A stretch of 64,000 bases of DNA from Massilia polaris (lineage in GTDB: Bacteria > Pseudomonadota > Gammaproteobacteria > Burkholderiales > Burkholderiaceae_D). The stretch's first letter is position 1. Every line of letters starts with the position of its first letter. The notes under the pieces were generated by a model. That model searched no databases. It was not told the origin of the DNA and worked only from the letters and a program-made list of their open reading frames with translations. The position numbers and the translations under genes are program-made. Positions 10,012 to 17,647 of the stretch are shown here, in pieces. Location of the stretch: contig NZ_JABBGG010000012.1 of NCBI RefSeq assembly GCF_012927275.1, positions 1 through 64,000 of the forward strand. The letters are read 5' to 3'.

Positions 10012-10875
10012 ATGCGAATCGTACTAATCACAGGCATTTCCGGCTCCGGCAAATCGGTAGCCCTCAACGTTCTTGAAGACGCCGGCTACTACTGCGTCGA
10101 CAACCTGCCACCCGCCCTGCTGCCAAGCCTGGTCACTGCGCTGGTCGCCGACGGTACCAGCAAGCTGGCCGTCGCGGTCGATGCGCGCAGTGCGCAATCG
10201 CTGGTGGAGCTGCCCGCCAACGTCCGCCGGCTGACCGACGACGGGCACGACGTCAAGACCATGTTCCTGACTGCGAACACGCATTCGCTGGTCGCGCGCT
10301 TCTCCGAAACGCGCCGCAGCCATCCGCTGTCGCACCAGCTGCGGCCGGACGAGAACCCCGCCGCGCGCCGCACGCTGATCGAATGCATCCTTGAAGAACG
10401 CGAGCGCCTGTCTGCGATCGAGAACCTGGGGCACGTGATCGACACCTCGGAACTGTCGGCCAACAAGCTGCGCGTGTGGATCAAGGAACTGGTGGAGATT
10501 GAACGCGCGCCGCTGACGCTGTTCTTCGAATCGTTCGCGTTCAAGCTTGGCGTGCCGCTCGATGCGGACTTCGTGTTCGACGTGCGCGCGCTGCCGAATC
10601 CTTACTACGACCTGGCGCTGCGCCCGATGACGGGCAAGGACGCGCCGGTGATCGCCTTCCTCGACGCGCAGCCGAGCGCCGCCGAACTGCTGAACGATAT
10701 CCGCGTGTTCATCGAGAAGTGGCTGCCGTCGTTCAAGACCGATAACCGCAGCTACCTGACGGTGGCGCTTGGATGCACGGGCGGGCAGCACCGTTCGGTG
10801 TACATGGCCGAACGGCTTGCCGCGTATTTCAGCCCGACCGAGCGCGTGGTGCTGAGGCACCGCGAGCAGTCGTAA
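10012..10875 (+). CDS. rapZ: RNase adapter protein RapZ
   Basis: A 287-residue protein with the N-terminal P-loop [12 protein letters not shown] and the C-terminal RapZ motif [15 protein letters not shown]. In enterobacteria RapZ binds the small RNA GlmZ and steers RNase E to it, controlling GlmS and amino-sugar supply; in other proteobacteria the role is less clear. The start [11 protein letters not shown] at 10012 was preferred to an in-frame ATG at 9988. Rightmost gene of the ptsN-hprK-rapZ run, converging eight bases later on a minus-strand gene. Confidence 0.93.
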   Translation: MRIVLITGISGSGKSVALNVLEDAGYYCVDNLPPALLPSLVTALVADGTSKLAVAVDARSAQSLVELPANVRRLTDDGHDVKTMFLTANTHSLVARFSETRRSHPLSHQLRPDENPAARRTLIECILEERERLSAIENLGHVIDTSELSANKLRVWIKELVEIERAPLTLFFESFAFKLGVPLDADFVFDVRALPNPYYDLALRPMTGKDAPVIAFLDAQPSAAELLNDIRVFIEKWLPSFKTDNRSYLTVALGCTGGQHRSVYMAERLAAYFSPTERVVLRHREQS

Positions 10876-10883
10876 GGTTCGGC

Positions 10884-11312
10884 TTAGAACGTGATGTGGA
10901 CCGACGGCGCGCTGCGCTTCGCTGCGCCGTGGAAGACGGCTTCGATGTTGTTCCCGTCCGGGTCCAGCACGAAGGCCGCGTAGTAGCCGGGATGGTAGGG
11001 ACGCTCGCCGGGAGCGCCGTTGTCCTTGCCGCCGTTCTCCAGCGCCGCCTTGTAGAACGCCTCGACCATCGCCCGGTCCTGCGCCTGGAACGCCAGGTGG
11101 TGGCGGCCGGTCAGCTTGCCCTGCGCGGCCTCGCTGTCGGCAGTCGAGACGAACAGCTCGTCCGCCCAGAAATAGTTTTCCCCCTCGCCGGCCATCGGCA
11201 CCCTGAGCACATTGAAGACCGCGGCGTAAAACCTGCGTGATGCGGGAAGATCGCGCACAACCAGCTGGATGTGATCGATGAGCCGCCCGCGATGAAGTTC
11301 CTGAGTTTCCAT
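10884..11312 (-). CDS. VOC family (glyoxalase/dioxygenase fold) protein
   Basis: A 142-residue single-domain protein of the vicinal oxygen chelate superfamily. It starts with the typical beta strand (IDHIQLVVRDLPASRRFYAAVF), has metal-ligand candidates in HHLAFQAQDR and ends with YYAAFVLDPDGNNIEAVFH. The function cannot be told from sequence; family members include glyoxalases, dioxygenases and antibiotic-binding proteins. The start at 11312 has an excellent AAGGAGGT ribosome site on the minus strand. Confidence 0.85.
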   Translation of the reverse strand: METQELHRGRLIDHIQLVVRDLPASRRFYAAVFNVLRVPMAGEGENYFWADELFVSTADSEAAQGKLTGRHHLAFQAQDRAMVEAFYKAALENGGKDNGAPGERPYHPGYYAAFVLDPDGNNIEAVFHGAAKRSAPSVHITF

Positions 11313-11342
11313 GCCGACCTCCTTGTTAGCAACGACGTAAAC

Positions 11343-11379
11343 CGTAGGGCGGATAAGCCGAAGGCGCATCCGCCCTACG
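11343..11379. repeat. Palindromic intergenic repeat
   Basis: CGTAGGGCGGAT (11343-11354) and ATCCGCCCTACG (11368-11379) form a perfect 12-bp stem with a 13-base loop. The core GTAGGGCGGATAAGCCGAAG resembles a small repeat scattered in many proteobacterial genomes. It lies between two minus-strand genes and could end or stabilise the transcript of the upstream CoA hydrolase gene. Only one copy was noticed. Confidence 0.6.
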
Positions 11380-11384
11380 AAATC

Positions 11385-12467
11385 CTACAGGTGCCGCAGC
11401 GGATGGGCTTTTGCCGGCCACACCGGCGCGAAGAACTTCTCCACCATTTCCTGCGTCACTTCGTCCATGGTCGCCGGATTCCACTTCGGCGCATTGTCCT
11501 TGTCGATCACCAGCGCGCGCACGCCCTCCAGCACTTCGCCATGCTCGAAGTTATGGCGCACCAGCGTGCGCTCCATGCGCAGGCAGTCCGCCACATCGAG
11601 CTTCGCGCCGCGCACCAGCAGCTCGTGCGTCACGCACATCATCAGCGGCGAACGCTGGCGCATCGCGCCCAGCGCCTTCTGGAAGAACGCGCCGTCATCC
11701 GTCGCCAGCGACGCCATGATCGCGGCCACCGAACCGGCGCCGAAATGCCTGTCGATCCCCGCGCGATTCGCTTCCAGGATACTCGCGCCCGCCTGCCCCT
11801 TGAACGGTGCAGCGAACGCCTCGATCGCCGCACGCAGCGCGCTGCCCGGCGTCGTTTCAACCAGCTGCTTCAGCGCCGCCATCTGCGCCTGCGGCACAAA
11901 CAAATCAGCCAGCCCGACATACAGCGCATCGGCCGCGCCGATCGTCAGCCCGGTCAAGCCGAGGTAATTCCCCAGCTGCCCCGGCACATGCGACAAAAAG
12001 TGCGAGCCGCCGACATCGGGGAACAGGCCGATGTTCACCTCCGGCATAGCCACCTTGGTGCCTTCGGTGACGATGCGGATGCCGCTATCGGGCCCGCCCT
12101 GCGCGATACCCATGCCGCCGCCCATCACGACGCCTTCCATCAATGAAACGTATGGCTTCGGGTAGTAATGGATCAGGTGATTGAGCGCGTATTCCTCGGT
12201 GAAAAAGTCCTCGAGCAGCGCGCTGCCGCCCATCGGCGTGGCGTGGCCGACCTCGTGGAAGAAACGGATATCGCCGCCGGCGCAGAGGGCCTTCTCACTG
12301 CTGCTGCGGATGACCACCGCGTCGACTGCGCTGTCGGTGCGCCATGCTTCCAGCACGTCGGCCAGGTCGCGCACCATGCCAAGCGACAGGGAGTTAAGCG
12401 CCTTGGGGCGGTCGAGGGTGATGACGCCGGTGCGGCTGACGATGCGGGTTTGGACGAATTCGCTCAT
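11385..12467 (-). CDS. 3-hydroxyisobutyryl-CoA hydrolase / enoyl-CoA hydratase family
   Basis: A 360-residue crotonase-fold protein. The length and the C-terminal motif RALVIDKDNAPKWNPATMDEV mark the 3-hydroxyisobutyryl-CoA hydrolase branch, which releases 3-hydroxyisobutyrate from its CoA ester in valine breakdown. The N-terminal part has ITLDRPKALNSLS, ALCAGGDIRFF for the oxyanion hole and GVVMGGGMGIAQGG. No other valine pathway gene is adjacent, so the substrate is from family similarity. Confidence 0.85.
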   Translation of the reverse strand: MSEFVQTRIVSRTGVITLDRPKALNSLSLGMVRDLADVLEAWRTDSAVDAVVIRSSSEKALCAGGDIRFFHEVGHATPMGGSALLEDFFTEEYALNHLIHYYPKPYVSLMEGVVMGGGMGIAQGGPDSGIRIVTEGTKVAMPEVNIGLFPDVGGSHFLSHVPGQLGNYLGLTGLTIGAADALYVGLADLFVPQAQMAALKQLVETTPGSALRAAIEAFAAPFKGQAGASILEANRAGIDRHFGAGSVAAIMASLATDDGAFFQKALGAMRQRSPLMMCVTHELLVRGAKLDVADCLRMERTLVRHNFEHGEVLEGVRALVIDKDNAPKWNPATMDEVTQEMVEKFFAPVWPAKAHPLRHL

Positions 12468-12578
12468 GACGGACAGGTAAAGGATGGACAGACCGATATT
12501 CTATCGACAAACCGCACCTGCCAGAGCATGACTTGATGCGGGCGGCGGCCGCTACCCAGGCCACCGCCCTTTACAGCC

Positions 12579-13133
12579 TTAAGGATGGATCTGTCCCCGA
12601 ATCTGCCCGTCGGGATAGACAACGGTGTGTATGTTGAAATACAGGTTGCCTGCACGCAGCGCGACCAGCTGCGCATCGGTCAGCTGGGCAGTGGCGCTCC
12701 AGACGCCGCTGCCGGTGGCCGATTCCGCGAGGTGGATCTGGATGGGCCCGTTGACACCAGCGGCTCCCTGGTGGATGTGCCCCGCCACGCCCGGCACGCC
12801 GGTGGTGGTGACCGTGGCCGTCATCATGCGGGTGGCGGGGTCGACCGCGAGCGTGCCCGTACCGGTACCCGCGGTGGGGTTAGGCGGCACTTCGGTGGCG
12901 GCGTTCAAGGTAGCGACGTACTGCTCGGTGTACGCCGGAGGCGGCGTGGTTGGCGGCGGCGTGGTTGGCGGCGGCGTGGTCGGTGGCGGCGTGGTCGGCG
13001 GCGGAGTCGTCGCTGGCGGTGGGTTCATGGCAAAGTCGTTGTAGTCGTCGTCGCTGCCGCCGCCGCACGCTGCGAGCAGCGCGACAACCAGCGCCGGCAG
13101 GATACGGATGAATGTGATGCTCTGAAGTTTCAT
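12579..13133 (-). CDS. CHRD-domain lipoprotein with Pro/Thr-rich linker
   Basis: A 184-residue secreted lipoprotein. Residues 1-23 are a lipoprotein signal ending in the lipobox LLAAC, followed by a GGGSDDD spacer, a Pro/Thr linker built of PPPTT repeats (about residues 38-66) and a CHRD domain (about 68-184) with GHIHQGAAGVNGP and a C-terminal YPDGQIRGQI. CHRD domains occur in chordin and in many bacterial envelope proteins of unknown role. Its own promoter at 13192-13221 matches that of the nearby ECF sigma gene exactly in both blocks and spacing, so it is probably a member of that regulon. Confidence 0.88.
   Translation of the reverse strand: MKLQSITFIRILPALVVALLAACGGGSDDDYNDFAMNPPPATTPPPTTPPPTTPPPTTPPPTTPPPAYTEQYVATLNAATEVPPNPTAGTGTGTLAVDPATRMMTATVTTTGVPGVAGHIHQGAAGVNGPIQIHLAESATGSGVWSATAQLTDAQLVALRAGNLYFNIHTVVYPDGQIRGQIHP
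12945..13020. repeat. Short tandem repeats encoding the PPPTT linker
   Basis: About five imperfect 15-bp units (GGCGGCGTGGTTGGC and close variants) lie in tandem inside the CHRD lipoprotein gene and encode the Pro/Thr linker. All units keep the frame. Copy number could change by slippage and lengthen or shorten the linker. Confidence 0.7.
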
Positions 13134-13191
13134 GACTGGCCTCTCGATCTGATTAAAGGACGTACCGGGTGAACACTGCTTGTCACATGCG

Positions 13192-13221
13192 GTTAATACC
13201 GCTCCGGAGGCAGCTGGTTCA
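13192..13221 (-). promoter_or_regulatory. Putative ECF-sigma promoter of the CHRD lipoprotein gene
   Basis: On the minus strand TGAACCA (13215-13221) is followed after exactly 14 bases by GGTATTAAC (13192-13200). The same two blocks and spacing occur before the ECF sigma gene (16427-16456), while the 14-base spacers differ. TGAACC fits an ECF -35 element. The distal block ends 59 bases before the CHRD start codon. Confidence 0.7.
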
Positions 13222-13238
13222 CGGCCAGGCGCGAAAAA

Positions 13239-13964
13239 TCAGAATGAATACGAGGTGCTGGCGGCAAGCGAGCGCGCTGCGCGATCCGCTGCGCGATCCG
13301 TGCCGGAACCAATGCCGGCGCTCCGCAGCACGGCCAGCTGGACATTGAACGGGCCTGAATCGAAGCTGATCGCCAGGCGCATGTCGACCCGGTCGCGCGC
13401 GCTGGCCGCATGTCCCTTCAAGCCATGGAGGATGCCGGCCTGGGCCACCAGCTTGATCCGTTCGCCGAGGGGATGAAAGCCAGTCAGTTCAAGATACGCG
13501 GCGCGGCCGCCATAGCCGTAATAGGCGGGCGCAAGATACAGCCTGCCGCTCAGCCGGTCGGAGGCCAGTCCAAGGAAGAGCTCGCGGTAATTGTAGGCGG
13601 ACACATGCGAGAACCAGGTGCTGCTGGCGCCCGCTTCCCAGCTCAGGCCGGACCGAAGGCGGCGCGCGTAGCCGCCGTACGCCACCGTCTTGGTGACGCC
13701 GGAACGCCCGGCCAGTGTCAGGCGCGGCGCGGCAGAGGCGCCGGCGAACCAGCCTTGCGCGCCATCGTAAGACAGGCTGAACTGCGGAGCGGCGCGACCA
13801 TTGCTGAGCGAAACGCCGCGTGCGCTGTATTCCGACGCCAACGATACGCTGCCGCTCAACTGCCCACGCGCGCCGCTGGCGGCCAGCAGGCAGGCGGCCG
13901 CGGCCACGATGCGCAGGGCGCGGCTTAGGGACTGCTTGCTTTCACTGCTGCAATTGAGGGACAT
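13239..13964 (-). CDS. TorF-like putative porin (TIGR02001-type beta-barrel protein)
   Basis: About 241 residues with a hydrophobic signal segment (LRIVAAAACLLAASGARGQ) and a mature N-terminus LSGSVSLASEYSARGVSLS typical of the TIGR02001/TorF group of small outer-membrane barrels. Alternating polar and aromatic strands and a terminal phenylalanine (STSYSF) support an outer-membrane beta barrel. The start is uncertain: ATG codons at 14006, 13976 and 13964 are in frame, and 13964 was chosen because it overlaps the end of the subtilase gene least. Placement within the sigma/anti-sigma/subtilase operon suggests an envelope role. Confidence 0.7.
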   Translation of the reverse strand: MSLNCSSESKQSLSRALRIVAAAACLLAASGARGQLSGSVSLASEYSARGVSLSNGRAAPQFSLSYDGAQGWFAGASAAPRLTLAGRSGVTKTVAYGGYARRLRSGLSWEAGASSTWFSHVSAYNYRELFLGLASDRLSGRLYLAPAYYGYGGRAAYLELTGFHPLGERIKLVAQAGILHGLKGHAASARDRVDMRLAISFDSGPFNVQLAVLRSAGIGSGTDRAADRAARSLAASTSYSF

Positions 13965-15205
13965 GAACAGGCGCATGCTCCGGTAGCGTGCGCGATCGTC
14001 GCGCACGCGTCGATGTTACCAGCTTGCGCAACCGGGAACGCTTGCACTGCAGCGTTGTTCGCCGCCGTCCGTATCGTGTCGCGCAACTGGGCCGCGTTGG
14101 CCGAGGGATCGAGTTGCACCAGCAGCGCGGCCAGTCCCGCCACGTGCGCTGCCGCGTACGACGGACCCGACACGAAGCCCCAGCGCGCTCCCGGCATGGT
14201 GGTGGGGATGCCGGCGCCGGGGGCCAGCAAGGCGCCGGCGGGCGCATGCGCGCGGTCCGCGCCGGCCACCGCGATCACTCCCGGATACGATGCCGGAAAC
14301 CCGCCGTCGGCGCGCTGCGGGTCGGCCGCGCCCACCACCACCATGCCGCGCGCGGCGGCGGTGTCGAGCAGGGTTTGCAGCAAGCGGTCGGCAGGCCCGC
14401 TCAGGCTGAGGTTGATGACCTTGGCCCCATTGGTGATCGCGAAGTTCAAGGCTTTGCCGAGCGTGAAGCTGTTGCAGCGGGTAAGGCCTGCGACGTCGGT
14501 CCAGCACGCGCGCAGGGCCAGCACGCGTGCATCGGGCGCGATCCCGGCAATGCCCAGGCCGTTCCCGGCGCGCGCCGCGATGATGCCGGCGACCGCGGTG
14601 CCATGTAACTCCGCCGCGGCCGGGCTGCCCACGAAATCCTGCTGCTGGCGGACCTGGCCGGCCAGGTCGGGATGACCGGCGTCGATGCCGCTGTCGATCA
14701 CGGCGACGCGCACCCCGCGCCCGGTGCTGGACTTGTGCAGCTGCGCCAGTTTCCAGTACTTTGCCGCCGGCTGCACGGGATACAGCGGATCGTCGCCAGC
14801 CAGGCCCTGGTAGGTGTTCATCGGCTGCGCCCACGCCACGCGCGGGTCGCGCGCCAGCGCTTCCAGCACAGGCTCGAGCGGCGCATCGCCGGCCTGCTCC
14901 ATGACGTAGCAGTCGATGCCGATGACCGGCATCGGCCAGTCGTCGACCAGCTTCAATCCGTGTTTGCGCGCCAGTTCCTGCCCGGCGCGGCGGCGGGCCG
15001 CGCGGCCGCCATCGTCGGGATAGCGGCCGGCGTAGGCGGCGTCGGGATGGAAGTGCTGTGGCGGAAGGCGCAGCATGACCAGCAGCTGGCGCGACGCCGC
15101 CGCTGCGGCAGCCTTTTCCACGGTCGCCGGGGAAACCTGTGCGGCAGCCCCTGCGGGCAGCGCCGCGCACAGGGCCAGCATGGCGGCTGCGAGCATGGAT
15201 CTCAT
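13925..15205 (-). CDS. S8 (subtilisin-like) serine peptidase with atypical active site
   Basis: A 426-residue secreted subtilase: signal peptide (1-22), a propeptide-like region with about two strand-helix units (40-125, ending in RDPRVAWAQPM) and a catalytic domain. The triad is Asp171 (VIDSGID), His201 (LHGTAVAGI) and Ser349 (SGPSYAAAHVAG). Two key positions are eroded: the usual GTSMAxPHVAG appears as GPSYAAAHVAG, and the segment that normally carries the oxyanion asparagine (AAGN) reads GAADPQ. Activity may be weak or specialised. It overlaps the anti-sigma gene by four bases (ATGA), so the two are coupled. Confidence 0.87.
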   Translation of the reverse strand: MRSMLAAAMLALCAALPAGAAAQVSPATVEKAAAAAASRQLLVMLRLPPQHFHPDAAYAGRYPDDGGRAARRRAGQELARKHGLKLVDDWPMPVIGIDCYVMEQAGDAPLEPVLEALARDPRVAWAQPMNTYQGLAGDDPLYPVQPAAKYWKLAQLHKSSTGRGVRVAVIDSGIDAGHPDLAGQVRQQQDFVGSPAAAELHGTAVAGIIAARAGNGLGIAGIAPDARVLALRACWTDVAGLTRCNSFTLGKALNFAITNGAKVINLSLSGPADRLLQTLLDTAAARGMVVVGAADPQRADGGFPASYPGVIAVAGADRAHAPAGALLAPGAGIPTTMPGARWGFVSGPSYAAAHVAGLAALLVQLDPSANAAQLRDTIRTAANNAAVQAFPVAQAGNIDACATIAHATGACACSCPSIAAVKASSP

Positions 15206-15843
15206 CGCTGGCCCCCGGCCGCCAGCGGCTGCGCCAGCGTGACTGACGGTTCGGCCCTGATGCGCCTCAGCGCGCCGCCGGCCTGGCCTGCGGGAACGGC
15301 GAGCACCCAGGCCCCGGTCTCGCCCGGACCGTCCACCACCCTGGCGCCGCTGGCCTGGAGGATGCGGCGCATTTCATGTTCCGGCGTGTCCGGCCGGAAT
15401 ACGAGCACCAGGTCGCCTTGCTCCGGCCGCGCGCTGCCGAGCGCACGGTAGTCGCCGATGTCCGCGCCGGGCCGCGCAAGCAGCGCAGCCAGCACGCCGA
15501 TCACGGCAAACTGGGCGGCCGCGGTCCAGCGCAGCCAGGCGCTGTTGGCGGCGACCGCGCGGTGCCATCGCTCAGGCACGGACATATGCCGCGGCTGCGG
15601 GCCAAGCCGCGGCACCAGCCTGGCGAAGGCGCGATCCGCGTCCGGCGCCTCGTCGGGAGACGGCGCCGAGGCGCGCAGCCTGGCCTGCCACGCGACATCG
15701 GCCTGGCATTCGGCGCACGCCGCAACATGCGCCTCGACCCCGGCGAACTCGGCGTCATCCAGTACGCTGGAAGGAAACCACGGCAGCAACTGCTGGGCCC
15801 TTTCGTGCGACACCGGATCAGGTTTGGCGTCGTGGGCATTCAT
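15202..15843 (-). CDS. Anti-sigma factor: zinc motif, one membrane helix, propeptide-like tail
   Basis: A 213-residue single-pass protein. The cytoplasmic part has the anti-sigma zinc motif His39-x3-Cys43-x2-Cys46. A membrane helix spans about 104-123 (LRWTAAAQFAVIGVLAALLA). The periplasmic tail (about 140-206) reads LVLVFRPDTPEHEMRRIL, then GARVVDGPGETGAWVLAVP, then LRRIRAEPSVTLAQPL, a strand-helix-strand pattern like the I9 propeptides of subtilisins; this likeness is my reading, not a profile result. It overlaps both the sigma gene and the subtilase gene by ATGA. It probably holds the sigma factor at the membrane and releases it on an envelope signal. Confidence 0.85.
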   Translation of the reverse strand: MNAHDAKPDPVSHERAQQLLPWFPSSVLDDAEFAGVEAHVAACAECQADVAWQARLRASAPSPDEAPDADRAFARLVPRLGPQPRHMSVPERWHRAVAANSAWLRWTAAAQFAVIGVLAALLARPGADIGDYRALGSARPEQGDLVLVFRPDTPEHEMRRILQASGARVVDGPGETGAWVLAVPAGQAGGALRRIRAEPSVTLAQPLAAGGQR

Positions 15844-16403
15844 ACCTTTTCCTCCAAATATCCGGCCAACAACTCCTTGAGGCGCTGGCGCGCATGGAAC
15901 ATGCGGGTCTTGACGGTGTTGACCGGACAATCCAGCACGGCGGCGATGTCGGCATACCCCATGTCGTGGTGGTAGGCCAGCCGGACCACCGTGGCCTGCG
16001 CCACCGGCAAATGCTCCAGTGCCGCGCCGACCGCGTGCCGCAGGCGATGCCGGCCGAGCTCGTGTTCCGGCCCGTCTTCGGTGCAAGCTTCGAGCAGGCC
16101 GGGGTCGGCCTCGACGGGTTCGTCCAGCGCCCTGACCGCCTTGCACGCGGTGCGGTACGCAATCGCGAAAACCCAGGTCGACGGCTTGCAGGTCCTGTCG
16201 AAGCTGTAGGCCTTGTTCCAGACCACCAGCATGGTGTCGTTGACGATCTCCTCGATCAGTTGCGCATTGCGCGTCATGCCTTGGAGGAAGCGGGTCAGGC
16301 GCGGAAAATAGCTGTGGTAAAGCAATTCGAAGGCGTGCTTGTCCCCCTCAGCGACTGCGCTGATCAACTGGGCATCGCTGGCATCGACGGTGCCGCCGTG
16401 CAT
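15840..16403 (-). CDS. ECF RNA polymerase sigma factor
   Basis: A 187-residue group IV sigma factor with region 2 (FELLYHSYFPRLTRFLQGMT, then EIVNDTMLVVWNKAYSFDR) and region 4 (HLPVAQATVVRLAYHHDMGY, then CPVNTVKTRMFHARQRLK). It lacks regions 1 and 3, as usual for ECF factors. The anti-sigma factor follows with an ATGA overlap. The start at 16403 has a GGGAGGA ribosome site. An element at 16427-16456 that recurs before the CHRD gene suggests autoregulation. Confidence 0.93.
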   Translation of the reverse strand: MHGGTVDASDAQLISAVAEGDKHAFELLYHSYFPRLTRFLQGMTRNAQLIEEIVNDTMLVVWNKAYSFDRTCKPSTWVFAIAYRTACKAVRALDEPVEADPGLLEACTEDGPEHELGRHRLRHAVGAALEHLPVAQATVVRLAYHHDMGYADIAAVLDCPVNTVKTRMFHARQRLKELLAGYLEEKV

Positions 16404-16426
16404 TCCGGATTCCTCCCTTGTCTGGC

Positions 16427-16456
16427 GTTAATACCGCCAGCGCGCTGGATGGTTCA
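16427..16456 (-). promoter_or_regulatory. Putative autoregulated ECF-sigma promoter
   Basis: On the minus strand TGAACCA (16450-16456), 14 bases and GGTATTAAC (16427-16435) reproduce the element before the CHRD gene. The distal block lies 23 bases before the sigma start codon, so the leader would be short. The bases around it also form CTGGCG/CGCCAG inverted arms, which are not shared by the other copy. Confidence 0.7.
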
Positions 16457-16508
16457 ATTGCGCGTCAAAGTATGCCACCAGCGAGCGGCACACAGGCGCA
16501 CACGCAAA

Positions 16509-16530
16509 AAAGGCGCCCGCGGACGCCTTT
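16509..16530 (-). terminator. Terminator of hpf
   Basis: AAAGGCG (16509-16515) and CGCCTTT (16524-16530) form a 7-bp stem. In the minus-strand transcript it is followed by a run of T (plus-strand A-run at 16506-16511), 22 bases after the hpf stop. Confidence 0.75.
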
Positions 16531-16551
16531 CATCATGAATCGAAGCTATGC

Positions 16552-16905
16552 TCAGGCCGCGGCCGGCTGTTCCGATTCGGGTATGCGCTTGATCGCCTCG
16601 CGATTATGGTCCTGGAGTTTGTTCTTGTATTTCATGACCTGGCGGTCAAGTTTGTCGATCAATGAATCAATCGCTGCGTACAGGTCGGCCGCCACGCTTT
16701 CGACGAATACCGTCTTACCCGACATGTGCAGGTTAATCTCCGCCTTCTGGCGTTTTTCTTTTTCGGTGAGATTATCGACGGTGAGGATGACAGAGATATC
16801 GATCACTTGATCGAAGTGGCGCTTGATGCGCTCGAGCTTCGTGTGGACGTAGTCGCGGATGGCGGGGGTGACTTCGAGATGATGACCACTGATGGTGAGA
16901 TTCAT
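16552..16905 (-). CDS. hpf: Ribosome hibernation-promoting factor
   Basis: A 117-residue HPF/RaiA-family protein that inactivates ribosomes in stationary phase. It begins [20 protein letters not shown], has the conserved [20 protein letters not shown] and ends after [15 protein letters not shown]; the length corresponds to the short form. The start at 16905 is preceded by AAGGAG on the minus strand. In betaproteobacteria this gene normally lies between rpoN and ptsN; here it is separate from both. Confidence 0.93.
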   Translation of the reverse strand: MNLTISGHHLEVTPAIRDYVHTKLERIKRHFDQVIDISVILTVDNLTEKEKRQKAEINLHMSGKTVFVESVAADLYAAIDSLIDKLDRQVMKYKNKLQDHNREAIKRIPESEQPAAA

Positions 16906-17246
16906 ACACACTCCTTTGATGACGTTGCTAACACTTCCGGTTCTTGCGCGAATGCATCGCGTAGAGGAATCGATAGCTTCAAAGACTGGCGGGGGTATGG
17001 GGGATGAAGTGAGTGCAAGCGAAGGGGCACGGAATCTGCCATCGCGAAACCCTTTCCCAGCATGTCCGCAAATCTTACAGTCGGAAAATGGATTTCTAGG
17101 GGTTTGGCTCCTTCTAAATACTAAAAAAGAATGAGTTGGCACGTGAGAAACATGCCCTCATGTAAACCTAGTGTACCAGCTATTCCAATCTAAACAAGGG
17201 GTGCACGGCAATTGGAGACGGGGGCGCCATCAGCGCCACCTGCAAG
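16906..17246. other. Intergenic region upstream of hpf
   Basis: 341 bases between hpf and the RidA gene stop, with no convincing coding sequence. The part next to hpf must carry its promoter, but no clear sigma-70 or sigma-54 element was recognised. An A/T-rich stretch lies at 17090-17135. Confidence 0.5.
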
Positions 17247-17639
17247 CTACTCCGGGACGACCGCGGTGACCTCGATCTCGACCCGCGCGCGGTCTTCCAC
17301 CAGCCCTGCGACCTGCACCGCGCTCATGGTCGGGAAGTGGCGTCCGATCGTTTCGCGGTAGGCCACGCCGATCTCCGGGTACGCATTGACGTACTCGTTT
17401 TTGTCGACCACGTACCAGGTCATGCGCACGATGTGCTCCGGCTTCGCGCCGCCCTCGGCCAGTACGGCGACGACATTCTCGAGCGCCTGGCGCACCTGGC
17501 CCGCAAAATCATCGGTATGGAACTGGCACGCGGCATCCCAGCCGATCATGCCGCTGACAAAAACCATGCGGCCGCTGGCCGAGATACCGTTGGCGTAGCC
17601 GCGCGGACGCTGCCAGCCTGGTGGTTGAAGGAAATCCAT
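17247..17639 (-). CDS. RidA family (YjgF/YER057c) deaminase-like protein
   Basis: A 130-residue RidA-superfamily protein. Family features are GRMVFVSGMIGWDA, the FAGQVRQALENVVAVLAEGG helix, HIVRMTWYVVDKNEY and the end VEDRARVEIEVTAVVP. RidA proteins hydrolyse reactive enamine/imine intermediates. As last gene of the aromatic-acyl-CoA operon it could hydrolyse the enamine left when an aminobenzoyl-CoA ring is reduced, which would favour 2-aminobenzoate as substrate; this is inferred. The start MDFLQPPGWQRP at 17639 lies eight bases after the acyl-CoA dehydrogenase stop. Confidence 0.87.
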   Translation of the reverse strand: MDFLQPPGWQRPRGYANGISASGRMVFVSGMIGWDAACQFHTDDFAGQVRQALENVVAVLAEGGAKPEHIVRMTWYVVDKNEYVNAYPEIGVAYRETIGRHFPTMSAVQVAGLVEDRARVEIEVTAVVPE

Positions 17640-17647
17640 GGCGTCTC

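Noticed and set aside
12945-13020. A CRISPR-like array of short repeats
   Set aside because: Units are contiguous 15-mers without spacers and encode a Pro/Thr linker in frame.
17131-17152. TGGCACG followed by TGC at 17131-17152 as a sigma-54 promoter
   Set aside because: The GC of the -12 element is not at the required distance from the GG of the -24 element; at the proper spacing the bases are AAAC.
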